The notes under the pieces: generated by a model | The model's database searches: none | What the model was told of the DNA's origin: nothing | The model's input: the letters and a program-made list of their open reading frames with translations, nothing else | Position numbers and translations under genes: made by a program | In this document: positions 38,937-47,930 of the stretch, piece after piece | Numbering within the stretch: position 1 is the first letter of the stretch | Layout of the letters: the number at the start of each line of letters is the position of its first letter | Assembly: GCF_963675585.1 (NCBI RefSeq) | Contig: NZ_OY776414.1 | Span: forward strand, 1,343,001-1,407,000 | Reading direction: 5' to 3' | Source of the DNA: an uncultured Draconibacterium sp. | Lineage (GTDB): Bacteria; Bacteroidota; Bacteroidia; Bacteroidales; Prolixibacteraceae | Length of the DNA: 64,000 nucleotides

Positions 38937-38963
38937 ACTTTTTACTTTTTTGATAATCGGCGC

Positions 38964-38979
38964 TCCCGACTTGTCGGGA
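38964..38979. repeat. Perfect palindrome in the rpmI-rplT spacer
   Basis: TCCCGAC, TT, GTCGGGA: 7-bp arms around a 2-nt centre, in the 129 bp between rpmI and rplT. It could be a dispersed repeat or part of an mRNA control structure. Confidence 0.5.
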
Positions 38980-39065
38980 TACTTTAAAGCTCAATTACCT
39001 GGTTTTTAACTTGTTTTACCTTTCTCGTTTTAAAAGGATATTGAATTAATCAGTCAAACGACAGA

Positions 39066-39263
39066 TTACTTCATGCACAACAAAAGTTTAACGTTGCTTT
39101 CGTTTGTCTTATCGATAGTTGTCCAATAAGTCAAATTACGCTTACGTTTTGTACTTTTTTTAGTCAAAATATGACTTTTGTAGGCGTGCTTCCTTTTAAT
39201 TTTACCACTTCCGGTTAATCTAAAGCGTTTTTTAGCTCCGGAATTCGTCTTCATTTTTGGCAT
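39066..39263 (-). CDS. rpmI: 50S ribosomal protein L35
   Basis: A 65-residue L35, a small basic protein of the large ribosomal subunit. The signature [20 protein letters not shown] is at the N-terminus, followed by a basic middle containing [18 protein letters not shown]. Normal length for Bacteroidota. It sits 37 bp after infC and 129 bp before rplT. Confidence 0.97.
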   Translation of the reverse strand: MPKMKTNSGAKKRFRLTGSGKIKRKHAYKSHILTKKSTKRKRNLTYWTTIDKTNESNVKLLLCMK

Positions 39264-39300
39264 AATCCTACTTTAATTAAAATGTTATCAAAGAACTATA

Positions 39301-39864
39301 TTACTTCTTTTTAGGTGTAATAAACATCGTCATTCGCTTGCCTTCCAATTTAGGCAACTGCTCTACTGTTCCCCAGTCTTCTAACGAAGTAGCCAGTTTT
39401 AACAGTAAAATTTCGCCTTGCTCTTTAAACAGAATCGAACGTCCTTTAAAAAACACAAAGGCTTTCACTTTTGCACCTTCCTGAAGGAATTTCTCGGCAT
39501 GTTTTAATTTGAAATTAAAATCGTGCTCATCTGTTTGCGGACCAAAACGTATTTCTTTAACCACAACTTTTGTGGTTTTTGCTTTCATCTCTTTTTGTTT
39601 CTTTTTTTGCTGATAAAGAAACTTTGAATAATCAATAATTTTGCAGACAGGCGGATCAGCTTTTGGCGAAATTTCTACCAAATCCAATTCCTGCTCTTCT
39701 GCCAGTCTTAGTGCATCACGCAGTTGGTAAACACCTTGTTCTTCAATATTTTCTCCAACTAAACGTACCTGTGGCACTCTGATTTTGTGGTTAATCCGAT
39801 GTTGCGGTTCCTGCTCTTTTCGTGGCTGGAACTTTCTTCTTGGACCTCTTCTTTTAATAGCTAT
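39301..39864 (-). CDS. infC: Translation initiation factor IF-3 (AUA start)
   Basis: IF-3 (187 residues from the proposed start) prevents premature 30S-50S joining and checks initiator tRNA and start codon. The C-terminal domain is complete, with [17 protein letters not shown] and [10 protein letters not shown]. The first ATG-like start, GTG at 39777, would remove about 29 conserved N-terminal residues. In frame upstream is [17 protein letters not shown], normally preceded by Met; here that codon is ATA at 39862-39864, eight bases after a strong AAGGAGG. An AUA start is therefore proposed, matching the known use of atypical infC starts (AUU in E. coli) for autoregulation. The frame is the same as thrS, whose stop lies six codons upstream. 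Confidence 0.9.
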   Translation of the reverse strand: MAIKRRGPRRKFQPRKEQEPQHRINHKIRVPQVRLVGENIEEQGVYQLRDALRLAEEQELDLVEISPKADPPVCKIIDYSKFLYQQKKKQKEMKAKTTKVVVKEIRFGPQTDEHDFNFKLKHAEKFLQEGAKVKAFVFFKGRSILFKEQGEILLLKLATSLEDWGTVEQLPKLEGKRMTMFITPKKK

Positions 39865-39872
39865 TTTAAGTT

Positions 39873-39879
39873 CCTCCTT
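39873..39879 (-). promoter_or_regulatory. Strong Shine-Dalgarno for the infC AUA start
   Basis: AAGGAGG on the minus strand, eight bases before ATA at 39864. It is unusually strong for Bacteroidota and fixes the infC start. Confidence 0.85.
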
Positions 39880-39882
39880 AAG

Positions 39883-41832
39883 TTAGTTATACAATCCTGA
39901 TAATTGATCTCTTACTTCTTTTATTATAAAGTCTGCAAATTCATTCATTGTCATCGAACCCTGGTCTCCTTCGCCTTGGCGACGCACTGAAACAGATTCG
40001 GTTTCTGCTTCTTTTTCTCCAACAATCAATAAATAAGGTACTCTTTTTAGTTCGTTGTCTCGTATCTTCCTACCAATCTTTTCGTTACGATCGTCAACGA
40101 CGGTGCGAATATCGGAAATATTTAGAAAATCTGAAACTTTTTTAGCATAATCGTTATACTTTTCACTGATTGGTAAAACAACTGCTTGCTCGGGTGTTAA
40201 CCAAAGCGGGAATTTTCCGGCAGTGTGCTCGATCAATACAGCAACAAAACGTTCCATCGATCCGAAAGGTGCACGGTGTATCATAATCGGACGGTGACGG
40301 TTGTCATCTGCTCCAATAAACTCTAAATCAAAACGCTCAGGCAGGTTGTAATCTACTTGAATTGTTCCAAGCTGCCAACTTCTTCCTAACGCGTCTTTAA
40401 TCATAAAATCGAGTTTAGGTCCGTAAAATGCTGCCTCACCCAATTCGGTAATTGTATTCAATCCTTTTTCTTCACATGCTTCAACAATTGCCTGTTCGGC
40501 TTTGTCCCAGTTTTCAGGAGAACCGATGTATTTTTCAGGTTTATTCGGATCGCGAAGAGATATTTGTGCAGTATAATTTTCGAAGTTTAAGGCTTTGAAA
40601 ATGATAAAAATAATATCGATTACTTTTTTGAATTCGTCTTTTAACTGATCAGGACGACAGAAAATATGTGCATCATCCTGGGTGAAACTACGTACACGTG
40701 TTAATCCGTGTAACTCACCACTTTGTTCGTAACGGTATACTGTTCCGAACTCAGCCATACGAACCGGCAGATCTTTGTACGAACGTGGCCACATTTTGTA
40801 AATCTCACAGTGGTGCGGACAGTTCATCGGTTTCAGCAAATACTCTTCGCCTTCTGACGGAGTTGTAATGGGTTGAAATGAATCTTTACCATATTTTTCG
40901 TAATGCCCTGAGGTTTTATACAATTTTACATCACCAATATGAGGTGTCATTACCTGTTCGTAACCGTATTTCTTTTGAACTTTTTTCAGAAAGTTTTCCA
41001 GTTCTCCTCTAAGTTGCGCACCTTTTGGCAACCACAATGGCAGCCCTTGCCCCACAGCTTCCGAGAAACCAAACAATTGCATTTCCTTACCAATTTTACG
41101 GTGGTCGCGTTTTTTAGCTTCCTCCAACATCAGCAAATACTCTTCCAGCATTTTTGCTTTTGGGAAAGTAACACCATAAACGCGGGTAAGCATTTTATTT
41201 TTTTCGTCGCCACGCCAGTATGCTCCTGCAATTGCAGTAAGTTTAATTGCTTTTATATAACTGGTATTAGGCAGGTGCGGTCCACGACACAAATCGGTAA
41301 AATTACCTTGATTGTATAAAGTTATTGTTCCGTCTTCCAGTTCACTGATCAGTTCTTGCTTCAGCTCATCATTTTTCTCAGTAAACATAGCCAATGCTTC
41401 TTCTTTAGAAATATCCGAGCGAACAATGTCATTTTTCTGACGTGCCAGTTCAAGCATTTTTTGCTCAATCTTTTGCAAGTCTTTTTCCGACAACACTTTT
41501 CCTTCAGGTAAATCAATATCGTAATAAAAACCGGTGTCAACAGTTGGTCCTATCCCGAATTTTGTTCCTGGATAAAACGCTTCAATGGCTTCAGCCATAA
41601 GGTGAGCCGATGAATGCCAGAATGTTACTTTTCCTTCCCTGTCGTCCCACGTATGTAATTTTATAGCTGCATTGTTTTCAATTTTACGCGATAAATCCCA
41701 TACTTCTCCATCTACCGAAATAGACAGAACATCTTTTGCCAAACGGTTCGAGATCGATTTTGCAATCTCGTATCCATTAATTGGTTCAGTAAATTCACGA
41801 ACACTATTATCGGGAAGTGTTATTTTAATCAT
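39883..41832 (-). CDS. thrS: Threonyl-tRNA synthetase
   Basis: A class II aminoacyl-tRNA synthetase attaching Thr to tRNA-Thr. It has a TGS domain at the N-terminus ([13 protein letters not shown]), the editing domain with [18 protein letters not shown] and YDI segments, then the catalytic core ([24 protein letters not shown]) and a C-terminal anticodon-binding domain. About 649 residues, a normal size. ATG at 41832 gives MIKITLP; an ATG at 41853 would add seven residues. It is the first gene of the thrS-infC-rpmI-rplT operon. Confidence 0.96.
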   Translation of the reverse strand: MIKITLPDNSVREFTEPINGYEIAKSISNRLAKDVLSISVDGEVWDLSRKIENNAAIKLHTWDDREGKVTFWHSSAHLMAEAIEAFYPGTKFGIGPTVDTGFYYDIDLPEGKVLSEKDLQKIEQKMLELARQKNDIVRSDISKEEALAMFTEKNDELKQELISELEDGTITLYNQGNFTDLCRGPHLPNTSYIKAIKLTAIAGAYWRGDEKNKMLTRVYGVTFPKAKMLEEYLLMLEEAKKRDHRKIGKEMQLFGFSEAVGQGLPLWLPKGAQLRGELENFLKKVQKKYGYEQVMTPHIGDVKLYKTSGHYEKYGKDSFQPITTPSEGEEYLLKPMNCPHHCEIYKMWPRSYKDLPVRMAEFGTVYRYEQSGELHGLTRVRSFTQDDAHIFCRPDQLKDEFKKVIDIIFIIFKALNFENYTAQISLRDPNKPEKYIGSPENWDKAEQAIVEACEEKGLNTITELGEAAFYGPKLDFMIKDALGRSWQLGTIQVDYNLPERFDLEFIGADDNRHRPIMIHRAPFGSMERFVAVLIEHTAGKFPLWLTPEQAVVLPISEKYNDYAKKVSDFLNISDIRTVVDDRNEKIGRKIRDNELKRVPYLLIVGEKEAETESVSVRRQGEGDQGSMTMNEFADFIIKEVRDQLSGLYN

Positions 41833-41855
41833 TTTCAAATATTTATTTAACATTA

Positions 41856-41873
41856 TTCAATACACGTATTGAA
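41856..41873. repeat. Perfect inverted repeat just upstream of thrS
   Basis: TTCAATAC, AC, GTATTGAA: 8-bp arms, 24 bases before the preferred thrS ATG. Candidate operator or mRNA hairpin. Confidence 0.5.
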
Positions 41874-42256
41874 ACTTCAATCTAAAGCTTTGGGTTCCTC
41901 AATCCGTGCTTTTAAACTTTCAGCATGCAATTCCGGAATCCTTACTTTTTAGCGCCGCAAAGATAATTAATCCTTTAATATATCCACTATTCAAGTCCTT
42001 TCATGCCAATGATTTTAAAGAATATTTTATGTATTCCATGTTAACAAATCAACGATGTGCTACTAAATCATACGTATTTGAATCGTTTCATAAAAAATCT
42101 GTCATCCCACGCATATATTTCAACAATCAATTGTTCATTACAACAACACAAGAACTAAACAAAATGTTGGTATAAAAATTAATTTAATCAGAGAACTATA
42201 ACAGTTTTAGCTTGCTTGTAATTCAATACAAAATCAATTCTTATTATTTTAAATCG
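41874..42256. other. Intergenic region between thrS and chorismate mutase gene
   Basis: A spacer of about 490 bp (to 42362) between divergent genes, very AT-rich. An open frame of 89 codons (41906-42175) has no recognisable family, poor composition and no SD, and is not called. I see no tRNA or clear riboswitch here. The left part should contain the thrS promoter. Confidence 0.5.
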
Positions 42257-42260
42257 TTTC

Positions 42261-42268
42261 TAAATTTG
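42261..42268 (+). promoter_or_regulatory. Bacteroidota-type -7 box for chorismate mutase gene
   Basis: TAAATTTG is an exact TAnnTTTG match. Transcription would start near 42275, leaving a leader of about 90 nt. No clear -33 was seen. Confidence 0.4.
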
Positions 42269-42362
42269 CCTTATCACTTTCAAATTATTACCGATTTGAA
42301 TAATAATTTCTTTTCTTTGCCGACGACAGCAAATTGATATTAAGATTTAATTATTTGAAAAT

Positions 42363-42665
42363 ATGGGTTTTAAAGATCCAAAAGATTGCCATTCGTTGGA
42401 AGAGGTAAGAAATGAAATTGACAAAATTGACGAGCACATTATTTTATTGTTCGCCGAACGTCATAAATACGTTGAAGAAATAGTACGTTTTAAAAATGAT
42501 AAAGATGCCGTAATTGCTCAGGAACGCAAGGATCAGGTGATTCTTGACCGAAAAAAATGGGCAAAAGAAAACGGACTAAACGCCGAAACTTTTGAAAAGA
42601 TTTATACGATTTTGATTGAAAGCAATATAAATCATGAACTTGAATTATTAAAAAACAAAAAATAA
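42363..42665 (+). CDS. Chorismate mutase type II / isochorismate-pyruvate lyase (PchB)-like protein
   Basis: A 100-residue all-helical AroQ-fold protein. The EEVRNEIDKIDEHIILLFAER helix and the VRFKNDKDAVIAQERK loop match both chorismate mutases and PchB; the N-terminal DPKDCHSLEE segment looks most like PchB (isochorismate pyruvate lyase). The residue at the Gln position of PchB appears to be Glu (INHELELL), as in some chorismate mutases. The reaction is therefore either chorismate to prephenate or loss of pyruvate from isochorismate. It starts a tight operon with the aldolase gene (6 bp gap). Confidence 0.75.
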   Translation: MGFKDPKDCHSLEEVRNEIDKIDEHIILLFAERHKYVEEIVRFKNDKDAVIAQERKDQVILDRKKWAKENGLNAETFEKIYTILIESNINHELELLKNKK

Positions 42666-42671
42666 AACAAC

Positions 42672-43622
42672 ATGTACAAAGCAGATATTAAAGTAATGGA
42701 TTGCACCGTTCGCGATGGCGGACTGATGAATAAGTGGCAATTCAGCGATGATTTTGTGAGAGGAGTTTATCAAAGTTGTGTTGAAGCCGGTGTTGATTAC
42801 ATGGAGATTGGCTACAAAAGCAGCGAATCGGCATTCGACAGAAAAGAAGTAGGCCCCTGGAAATTTTGCGACGATAAAGATTTGCGTAGAATTGTAGGAG
42901 ATAACGATACAAATTTGAAACTTTCGGCAATGGCAGATATCGGTCGTATCGACCCGAACGACATTCCTCCTGCAAGCGAGAGTTTAATCGACATGATGCG
43001 TGTGGCATGTTATTGTCACCAGGTTGATAAAGCTGTTTGGCTGGCCGAACACTGCATGGACAAAGGCTACGAGGTAACTATAAATTTAATGGCTGTTTCA
43101 ACTGTTAGCGAACCGGAATTGGATCAGGCCTTGGCTGATCTTGCTAAATCGCGAGTGCCAATTATTTATGTGGTAGATAGTTTTGGTAGTTTGTATTGCG
43201 AGAGCATTGAACACCTGGTTAAAAAATACGCAGCCGCTCTACCCGGAAAAGAACTTGGAATACATGCACACAACAACATGCAACTGGCAATGTCGAACAC
43301 TGTTACATCGTTAATGAATGGTGTAACCATGCTGGATGCCACACTTTTAGGAATGGGACGTGGTGCAGGAAACTGCCCTGTCGAAATTCTTATCGCATTT
43401 TTGAAAAACCCGAAATATCGTTTACTTCCTTTAATTGATGCCATTCAGCACCATGTAAAACCATGGCAGGAAAAAATTGACTGGGGATACCATATTCCTT
43501 ATTTAATTACCGGAGCCATGAACGAACATCCACGAAGTGCTATGAAATGGATGGATTCGGAACAAAAAGATGACTTTGTAACATTTATGAAAGAAATGCA
43601 CGACTACGAATTGTTAGAATAG
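42672..43622 (+). CDS. DRE-TIM metallolyase, HMGL-like aldolase
   Basis: A 316-residue aldolase of the HMGL-like/DRE-TIM superfamily. The metal and catalytic motifs are visible: MDCTVRDGG at the N-terminus (DRE type), VVDSFGSLYC, and the metal His pair in GIHAHNNMQLAMSN, then LDATLLGMGRGAGNCPVE. It resembles 4-hydroxy-2-oxovalerate aldolase without the C-terminal communication domain that docks to the dehydrogenase. Substrate unknown. It is in an operon with the PchB/chorismate-mutase-like gene, suggesting an aromatic or keto-acid pathway. Confidence 0.78.
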   Translation: MYKADIKVMDCTVRDGGLMNKWQFSDDFVRGVYQSCVEAGVDYMEIGYKSSESAFDRKEVGPWKFCDDKDLRRIVGDNDTNLKLSAMADIGRIDPNDIPPASESLIDMMRVACYCHQVDKAVWLAEHCMDKGYEVTINLMAVSTVSEPELDQALADLAKSRVPIIYVVDSFGSLYCESIEHLVKKYAAALPGKELGIHAHNNMQLAMSNTVTSLMNGVTMLDATLLGMGRGAGNCPVEILIAFLKNPKYRLLPLIDAIQHHVKPWQEKIDWGYHIPYLITGAMNEHPRSAMKWMDSEQKDDFVTFMKEMHDYELLE

Positions 43623-43633
43623 TAATTTGGTTC

Positions 43634-43653
43634 TCGCGGTTTCCAAACTGCGA
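43634..43653. repeat. Hairpin 1 of intergenic palindrome cluster
   Basis: TCGCGGTTT, then AACTGCGA: an imperfect palindrome closely related to the one at 43754-43773. First of five hairpins between the aldolase and peptidase genes. Confidence 0.6.
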
Positions 43654-43701
43654 CTTCTTCATTCAGGATATCGCGAAATAAGTTTCGTGATTAAATATTA
43701 G

Positions 43702-43746
43702 AAATGCCATCTTTATATTTTGAAAATAAAGTTGGCATTTGTTTTA
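43702..43746 (+). terminator. Terminator-like hairpin after the aldolase operon
   Basis: Arms 43702-43716 and 43726-43740 (15 bp, one mismatch), followed by GTTTTATT. It lies about 80 bp after the aldolase stop. Confidence 0.65.
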
Positions 43747-43753
43747 TTGGGTC

Positions 43754-43780
43754 TCGCGGTTTTCGAACCGCGATTTTTTT
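43754..43780. repeat. Perfect palindrome with T7 tract
   Basis: TCGCGGTT, TTCG, AACCGCGA at 43754-43773, then seven T. It is related in sequence to hairpin 43634-43653 and looks like a terminator-type or dispersed palindromic repeat. Hairpins at 43670-43691 and 43783-43802 (TGGCGAAT/ATTCGCCA) flank it. Confidence 0.65.
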
Positions 43781-43864
43781 AATGGCGAATCGGAATTCGC
43801 CAAACCCTTTAAGAAATTTTTTACTTTTGCTTTCTATACAATTAGAAAATTAAAGTTTCATTAT

Positions 43865-46066
43865 ATGAAAAAGTTATTCGGTTTTATTCTTGCCAGTATT
43901 TTTGCATTTTCAGTACATGCCCAATCCACGCAAAAAATTAGTTTAGAAGATATTTTTGTAAATGGTACTTTCAGGGCTCAATCGGTTTATGGTTTACGAT
44001 CGATGAACGATGGCATTCACTACACAACCATGGAAAACAGAGCCAAAGTGGTAAAGTACAGTTATAAAACCGGCGAAGAAGTTGAAGTGCTTTTTGACAT
44101 TACAAAAGTTGAGGATGCCGCCATTTCTTCTTTTTCGAATTATGAATTTAGCGACGATGAAACAAAAATTTTGTTGACAACTGATGTTAATTCGATTTAC
44201 CGTCACTCTTTTACTTCCGAATTTTATGTCTGGAATTCGGTTACCAAAGAATTAAGTCAATTGTCGGACAAAGGAGCACAGCAACTTGCTACTTTTTCTC
44301 CCGACGGAGACCGTGTTGCGTATGTACGCGACAACAATATTTTTATTAAAAACCTAAAATTCGGAAGTACAAGCCAGATAACTACCGATGGCAAATTCAA
44401 CGAGATAATAAATGGAGCTCCTGACTGGGTTTACGAGGAAGAGTTTGGTTTTAATAAGGCGTTTTGGTGGTCGCCCGACAGTAAATTTTTAGCTTTTGTA
44501 CGTTTCGACGAAACTAAAGTTCCCGAATTTTCGATGCCAATGTATGCGGGTGGCAGTCCTGAATTAACGGCTAACAATTTATACCCCGGAGAATATACCT
44601 TTAAATATCCCAAAGCCGGAGAAACCAATTCAACGGTTCAGGTTCTGTCATACGAAATAAAATCGAAGTCTACCATAAAAGTTGATATAGGAGAAGATAT
44701 CAATATTTACATCCCACGTTTAAAATGGACACCAGATGCCAATGATTTGGTTGTTATGCGTTTAAACCGTCATCAAAATAAGCTGGATATTTTATATGTA
44801 AATCCTTACACCGGCGATTCGCGACCAATATTAACTGAGAAGAATGACCGCTACATTGACGAAAGTTTTTTGGATGCATTCACCTACCTGGAAGACGGAA
44901 GTTTTGTGATTAACAGCGAACGCGATGGCTGGTCGCATTTGTATTTGTACGACAAACAAGGTTTTGAAGTAGCGCAGTTAACCGAAGGCGAATTTGATGT
45001 AACCGACTTTTATGGTTACGATGCTGCGAAGAAGGTTTATTATTATCAGGCAGCTGCAGAATCGCCTTTGCGCAGAGAGGTTTATTACATAAGTCAGGAT
45101 AAAAAACAAAAAGGAAAACTTTCAACACAAGAAGGAACAAACAGTGCCGTTTTTAGCACAAATTTCAAATATTTCATCAACTATTTTAGCAGTGCAAAAA
45201 TTCCAAATTATATAACGCTGCACGAAAATAAAAAAGGAGAACAAATACGTTTCCTGCAAGACAATACAGTCTTGAAAAACACGCTCAAATTGATGAAAAT
45301 TCCTCAGAAAGAGTTTTTCTCGTTTACAACTTCTGAAGGAATAGAACTGAATGGTTATATGATAAAGCCGGTTGATTTTGATGCTTCTCACAAATATCCG
45401 GTTTTAATGACACAGTACAGTGGCCCCAACTCGCAAAGTGTAAGCGATTCGTGGGGACGTGGAATAGGCTGGAATGAATACCTGGCGCAGGAAGGATTTT
45501 TAGTTGTTTGTGTTGATCCGCGCGGCACTGCTGCCCGTGGCGAAGATTTCAGGAAAGTAACTTACCAGCAACTGGGAAAGTACGAATCGGATGACCAGGT
45601 GGAAACAGCCAGATATTTAGGAACACTAAATTATGTTGACGCAGCAAACATTGCCATTTGGGGTTGGAGTTACGGTGGTTTTATGACTTTGCTTTCGTTG
45701 GAAAAAGGTGGCGAAGTATTCAAAGCCGGAATTGCTGTTGCTCCGGTAACAAGCTGGCGTTTTTACGACAGCATTTACACCGAACGTTACATGCGTACAC
45801 CACAGGAAAATCCGGAAGGTTACGATGACAATTCGCCACTCTCCCATGCCGGAGACATCAAGGGGCAGCTGTTAATTATACACGGATCAGCCGACGATAA
45901 TGTACATACACAAAACACCTTCGAAATGACTGAAAAAATGGTTCAGGCCGGTGTTCAATTCGACATGGCTATTTACACCAACCGCAATCATGGCATTCGG
46001 GGTGGAAACACAAGTATGCATTTGTATACTAAAATGACTAATTATTTAAAGGATAAACTGAAGTAG
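43865..46066 (+). CDS. Dipeptidyl peptidase IV-like prolyl peptidase (S9)
   Basis: A 733-residue exported serine peptidase of family S9B. It has a signal peptide (cleavage near VHAQ), an N-terminal beta-propeller (about 30-480) including the DWVYEEEFGF Glu motif that binds the substrate N-terminus, and a C-terminal alpha/beta hydrolase domain with the nucleophile in WGWSYGGFM, Asp in HGSADDNVH and His in NRNHGIRG. It probably removes X-Pro dipeptides in the periplasm. The frame extends upstream to 43739 through palindrome sequence; ATG at 43865 with a signal peptide is the true start. Confidence 0.95.
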   Translation: MKKLFGFILASIFAFSVHAQSTQKISLEDIFVNGTFRAQSVYGLRSMNDGIHYTTMENRAKVVKYSYKTGEEVEVLFDITKVEDAAISSFSNYEFSDDETKILLTTDVNSIYRHSFTSEFYVWNSVTKELSQLSDKGAQQLATFSPDGDRVAYVRDNNIFIKNLKFGSTSQITTDGKFNEIINGAPDWVYEEEFGFNKAFWWSPDSKFLAFVRFDETKVPEFSMPMYAGGSPELTANNLYPGEYTFKYPKAGETNSTVQVLSYEIKSKSTIKVDIGEDINIYIPRLKWTPDANDLVVMRLNRHQNKLDILYVNPYTGDSRPILTEKNDRYIDESFLDAFTYLEDGSFVINSERDGWSHLYLYDKQGFEVAQLTEGEFDVTDFYGYDAAKKVYYYQAAAESPLRREVYYISQDKKQKGKLSTQEGTNSAVFSTNFKYFINYFSSAKIPNYITLHENKKGEQIRFLQDNTVLKNTLKLMKIPQKEFFSFTTSEGIELNGYMIKPVDFDASHKYPVLMTQYSGPNSQSVSDSWGRGIGWNEYLAQEGFLVVCVDPRGTAARGEDFRKVTYQQLGKYESDDQVETARYLGTLNYVDAANIAIWGWSYGGFMTLLSLEKGGEVFKAGIAVAPVTSWRFYDSIYTERYMRTPQENPEGYDDNSPLSHAGDIKGQLLIIHGSADDNVHTQNTFEMTEKMVQAGVQFDMAIYTNRNHGIRGGNTSMHLYTKMTNYLKDKLK

Positions 46067-46089
46067 TAATCAACTTTAAAGCATAAATT

Positions 46090-46656
46090 ATGAAAAAAAT
46101 TGTTCAGTATTTTCTGCAGGGAGTATTACTTGTTGGACCATTGGCCATTATAGTTTATGTTATCTATGCCATTTTTGTTTCGCTCGACGGATGGCTAAAC
46201 AGCAATATCGAACCTATAATTGGGTATCGGATTCCCGGACTGGGAGTGCTTGTTCTTTTTGCAACCTTAACATTGTTGGGACTAATTGGGCAAACTGCCA
46301 TTATTCGCCCCATCAAATATTTTTTCAGAACACTCATCGAGAAGGTGCCTCTTCTCAACTTGTTTTACACCTCGTTAAATGACCTCTTTTCGGCATTTGT
46401 AGGAAAGGAGAAAAAATTTAATACACCGGTAAAAGTTTTATTTAATAAAGAAAATGATCTTTGGAAACTGGGTTTTATAACCCGCGAAAGCCTTGAAGAG
46501 ATTGGTAATTCGACGCATGCTGCCGTATATTTTCCACACTCGTACAACTTTTCAGGCGAATTATATATGGTGCCTGTTGACCGTGTGATAACAATTGACA
46601 TTTCGCCTGCTGCTGCTATGAAATTTATTGTATCTGGTGGTGTAACACGTTTTTAA
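46090..46656 (+). CDS. DUF502 domain-containing membrane protein
   Basis: A 188-residue protein of the DUF502 family, with two N-terminal transmembrane helices (about 8-30 and 52-74) and a conserved soluble domain with KVPLLNLFYTSLNDLFSAF, PVKVLFNKEND, and HAAVYFPHSYNFSGELYMVPVDRV. Members resemble plant COV1/LCV proteins; the function in bacteria is unknown. The next gene begins in the same frame right after its stop codon. Confidence 0.88.
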   Translation: MKKIVQYFLQGVLLVGPLAIIVYVIYAIFVSLDGWLNSNIEPIIGYRIPGLGVLVLFATLTLLGLIGQTAIIRPIKYFFRTLIEKVPLLNLFYTSLNDLFSAFVGKEKKFNTPVKVLFNKENDLWKLGFITRESLEEIGNSTHAAVYFPHSYNFSGELYMVPVDRVITIDISPAAAMKFIVSGGVTRF

Positions 46657-47817
46657 TTGAAAAAAAACACCCACCATATTATCACCACCGGCAGTCAGGT
46701 AATCCTTTTATTGTTTGTACTAACAGCATTTAATCCTCAAAAAACGGAACGTATTCAAAGACTGGACAAGAGTGTTGTCGATTCTGAAATTAGCTCCATC
46801 GATTCGTTTGTTTGCGCCATTAACGATACGCTGTCAAACAAAATACTGATTGTGTATTCAGATCGCAATGGCAATCCAGTATATTATTCAAGAAATATAG
46901 ATACTGATGTGTGCACCGATGGCGAATGCAGAATGGTTAGCATAAAAATATTCTGGAATTTTACAGGTCGTTACCTGGGCTTTGAATTGCCGGAAGGTGA
47001 GTTTTTAAGTAAATCGAACCACATTTTATTTACTAATTCGGAATACGACAGGCTACACGAAGTTTTATTGGATGCAAATTCTGCTTTGGCCAACTACACC
47101 ATACAGCAGCTGGCTCCGGTCAAAACTAAAAGTTCAAATTCGGTTGATGCAGTATCATCAGCTACCATTGCTGCAGTGCTCAATTACATTGTTGAAGGAG
47201 CTGTTTATACCACTTACACACTGTGGAATATTGTTCATGGTCCAACAAAAATGGAAATTGAAAAAATAACAGAACAAAGATTATCTTCTGAATTGTGTTT
47301 GAATGTTTTAAATGGCAATAACCTGAAAGATAAAATATGGATTCTAAATCATATTTCGTGGGTAAAACCTATTTCAAAAGACCTTAACAACAAGCTAATT
47401 GAACTTCTTTCGGCAAACGACAAGTACCTGGCAGAACGTGCTTTAAATGCCTTGCAGCCTGAAGTTATTACGAATGATATTCAACTAAACCTGGCGAAAG
47501 CATTTAAAAGTCTGGGCTTTTTGCAGCAACGGCTAATCCTTTTAAAATTTAAGGAACTGGATCATTTAAATGTGGAGGCAGCCGAAATTTTAACGAACGA
47601 ACTGAACAACCTGAATGGCACGCTTTCAAAAAGTATGCTCGATCTTTATACCGTTCATTCCATCGATAATATTGAAACAAATTTCAAAATTGCACAACTC
47701 TTAAAAAATGGGAATCGCTACATTTCAGAGCATGCATTTCAGTATTTAAAGCATCAGAATGAATTGGACCACAGAACACAAAAATTGATACACAAATACC
47801 AAAAGAAGCAGTTATAA
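46657..47817 (+). CDS. Secreted protein with FMN-attachment-like motif and helical repeats
   Basis: A 386-residue protein I do not recognise as a named family. The only practical start is the TTG directly after the DUF502 TAA (46657), as the next Met is residue 93; a hydrophobic signal segment follows (residues 8-25). The motif D164-A-V-S-S-A-T170 fits the D-x-x-[ST]-x-x-[ST] signature at which ApbE attaches FMN in RnfG/NqrC-type domains. Two Cys (C86, C91) lie earlier. The C-terminal 180 residues are helical repeats resembling HEAT/ARM. It may be an exported flavoprotein with a protein-binding tail; this is inference. Confidence 0.55.
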   Translation: MKKNTHHIITTGSQVILLLFVLTAFNPQKTERIQRLDKSVVDSEISSIDSFVCAINDTLSNKILIVYSDRNGNPVYYSRNIDTDVCTDGECRMVSIKIFWNFTGRYLGFELPEGEFLSKSNHILFTNSEYDRLHEVLLDANSALANYTIQQLAPVKTKSSNSVDAVSSATIAAVLNYIVEGAVYTTYTLWNIVHGPTKMEIEKITEQRLSSELCLNVLNGNNLKDKIWILNHISWVKPISKDLNNKLIELLSANDKYLAERALNALQPEVITNDIQLNLAKAFKSLGFLQQRLILLKFKELDHLNVEAAEILTNELNNLNGTLSKSMLDLYTVHSIDNIETNFKIAQLLKNGNRYISEHAFQYLKHQNELDHRTQKLIHKYQKKQL

Positions 47818-47930
47818 ACTATCTGATAAAAAAAAAGAAAAAATATATTGTAAACAAACATTACAAATTGTTAATCCAAATTTCTTATCTTAAAAGCAAA
47901 TTAAATTTAACCAAACAAAACTTTTTTGAA

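Noticed and set aside
41906-42175. 89-codon frame in the thrS to chorismate-mutase spacer
   Set aside because: No family resemblance, no ribosome-binding site, and composition like intergenic DNA.
43739-43864. N-terminal extension of the DPP-IV-like peptidase frame
   Set aside because: It is encoded by the hairpin cluster, and the signal peptide begins at the ATG at 43865.
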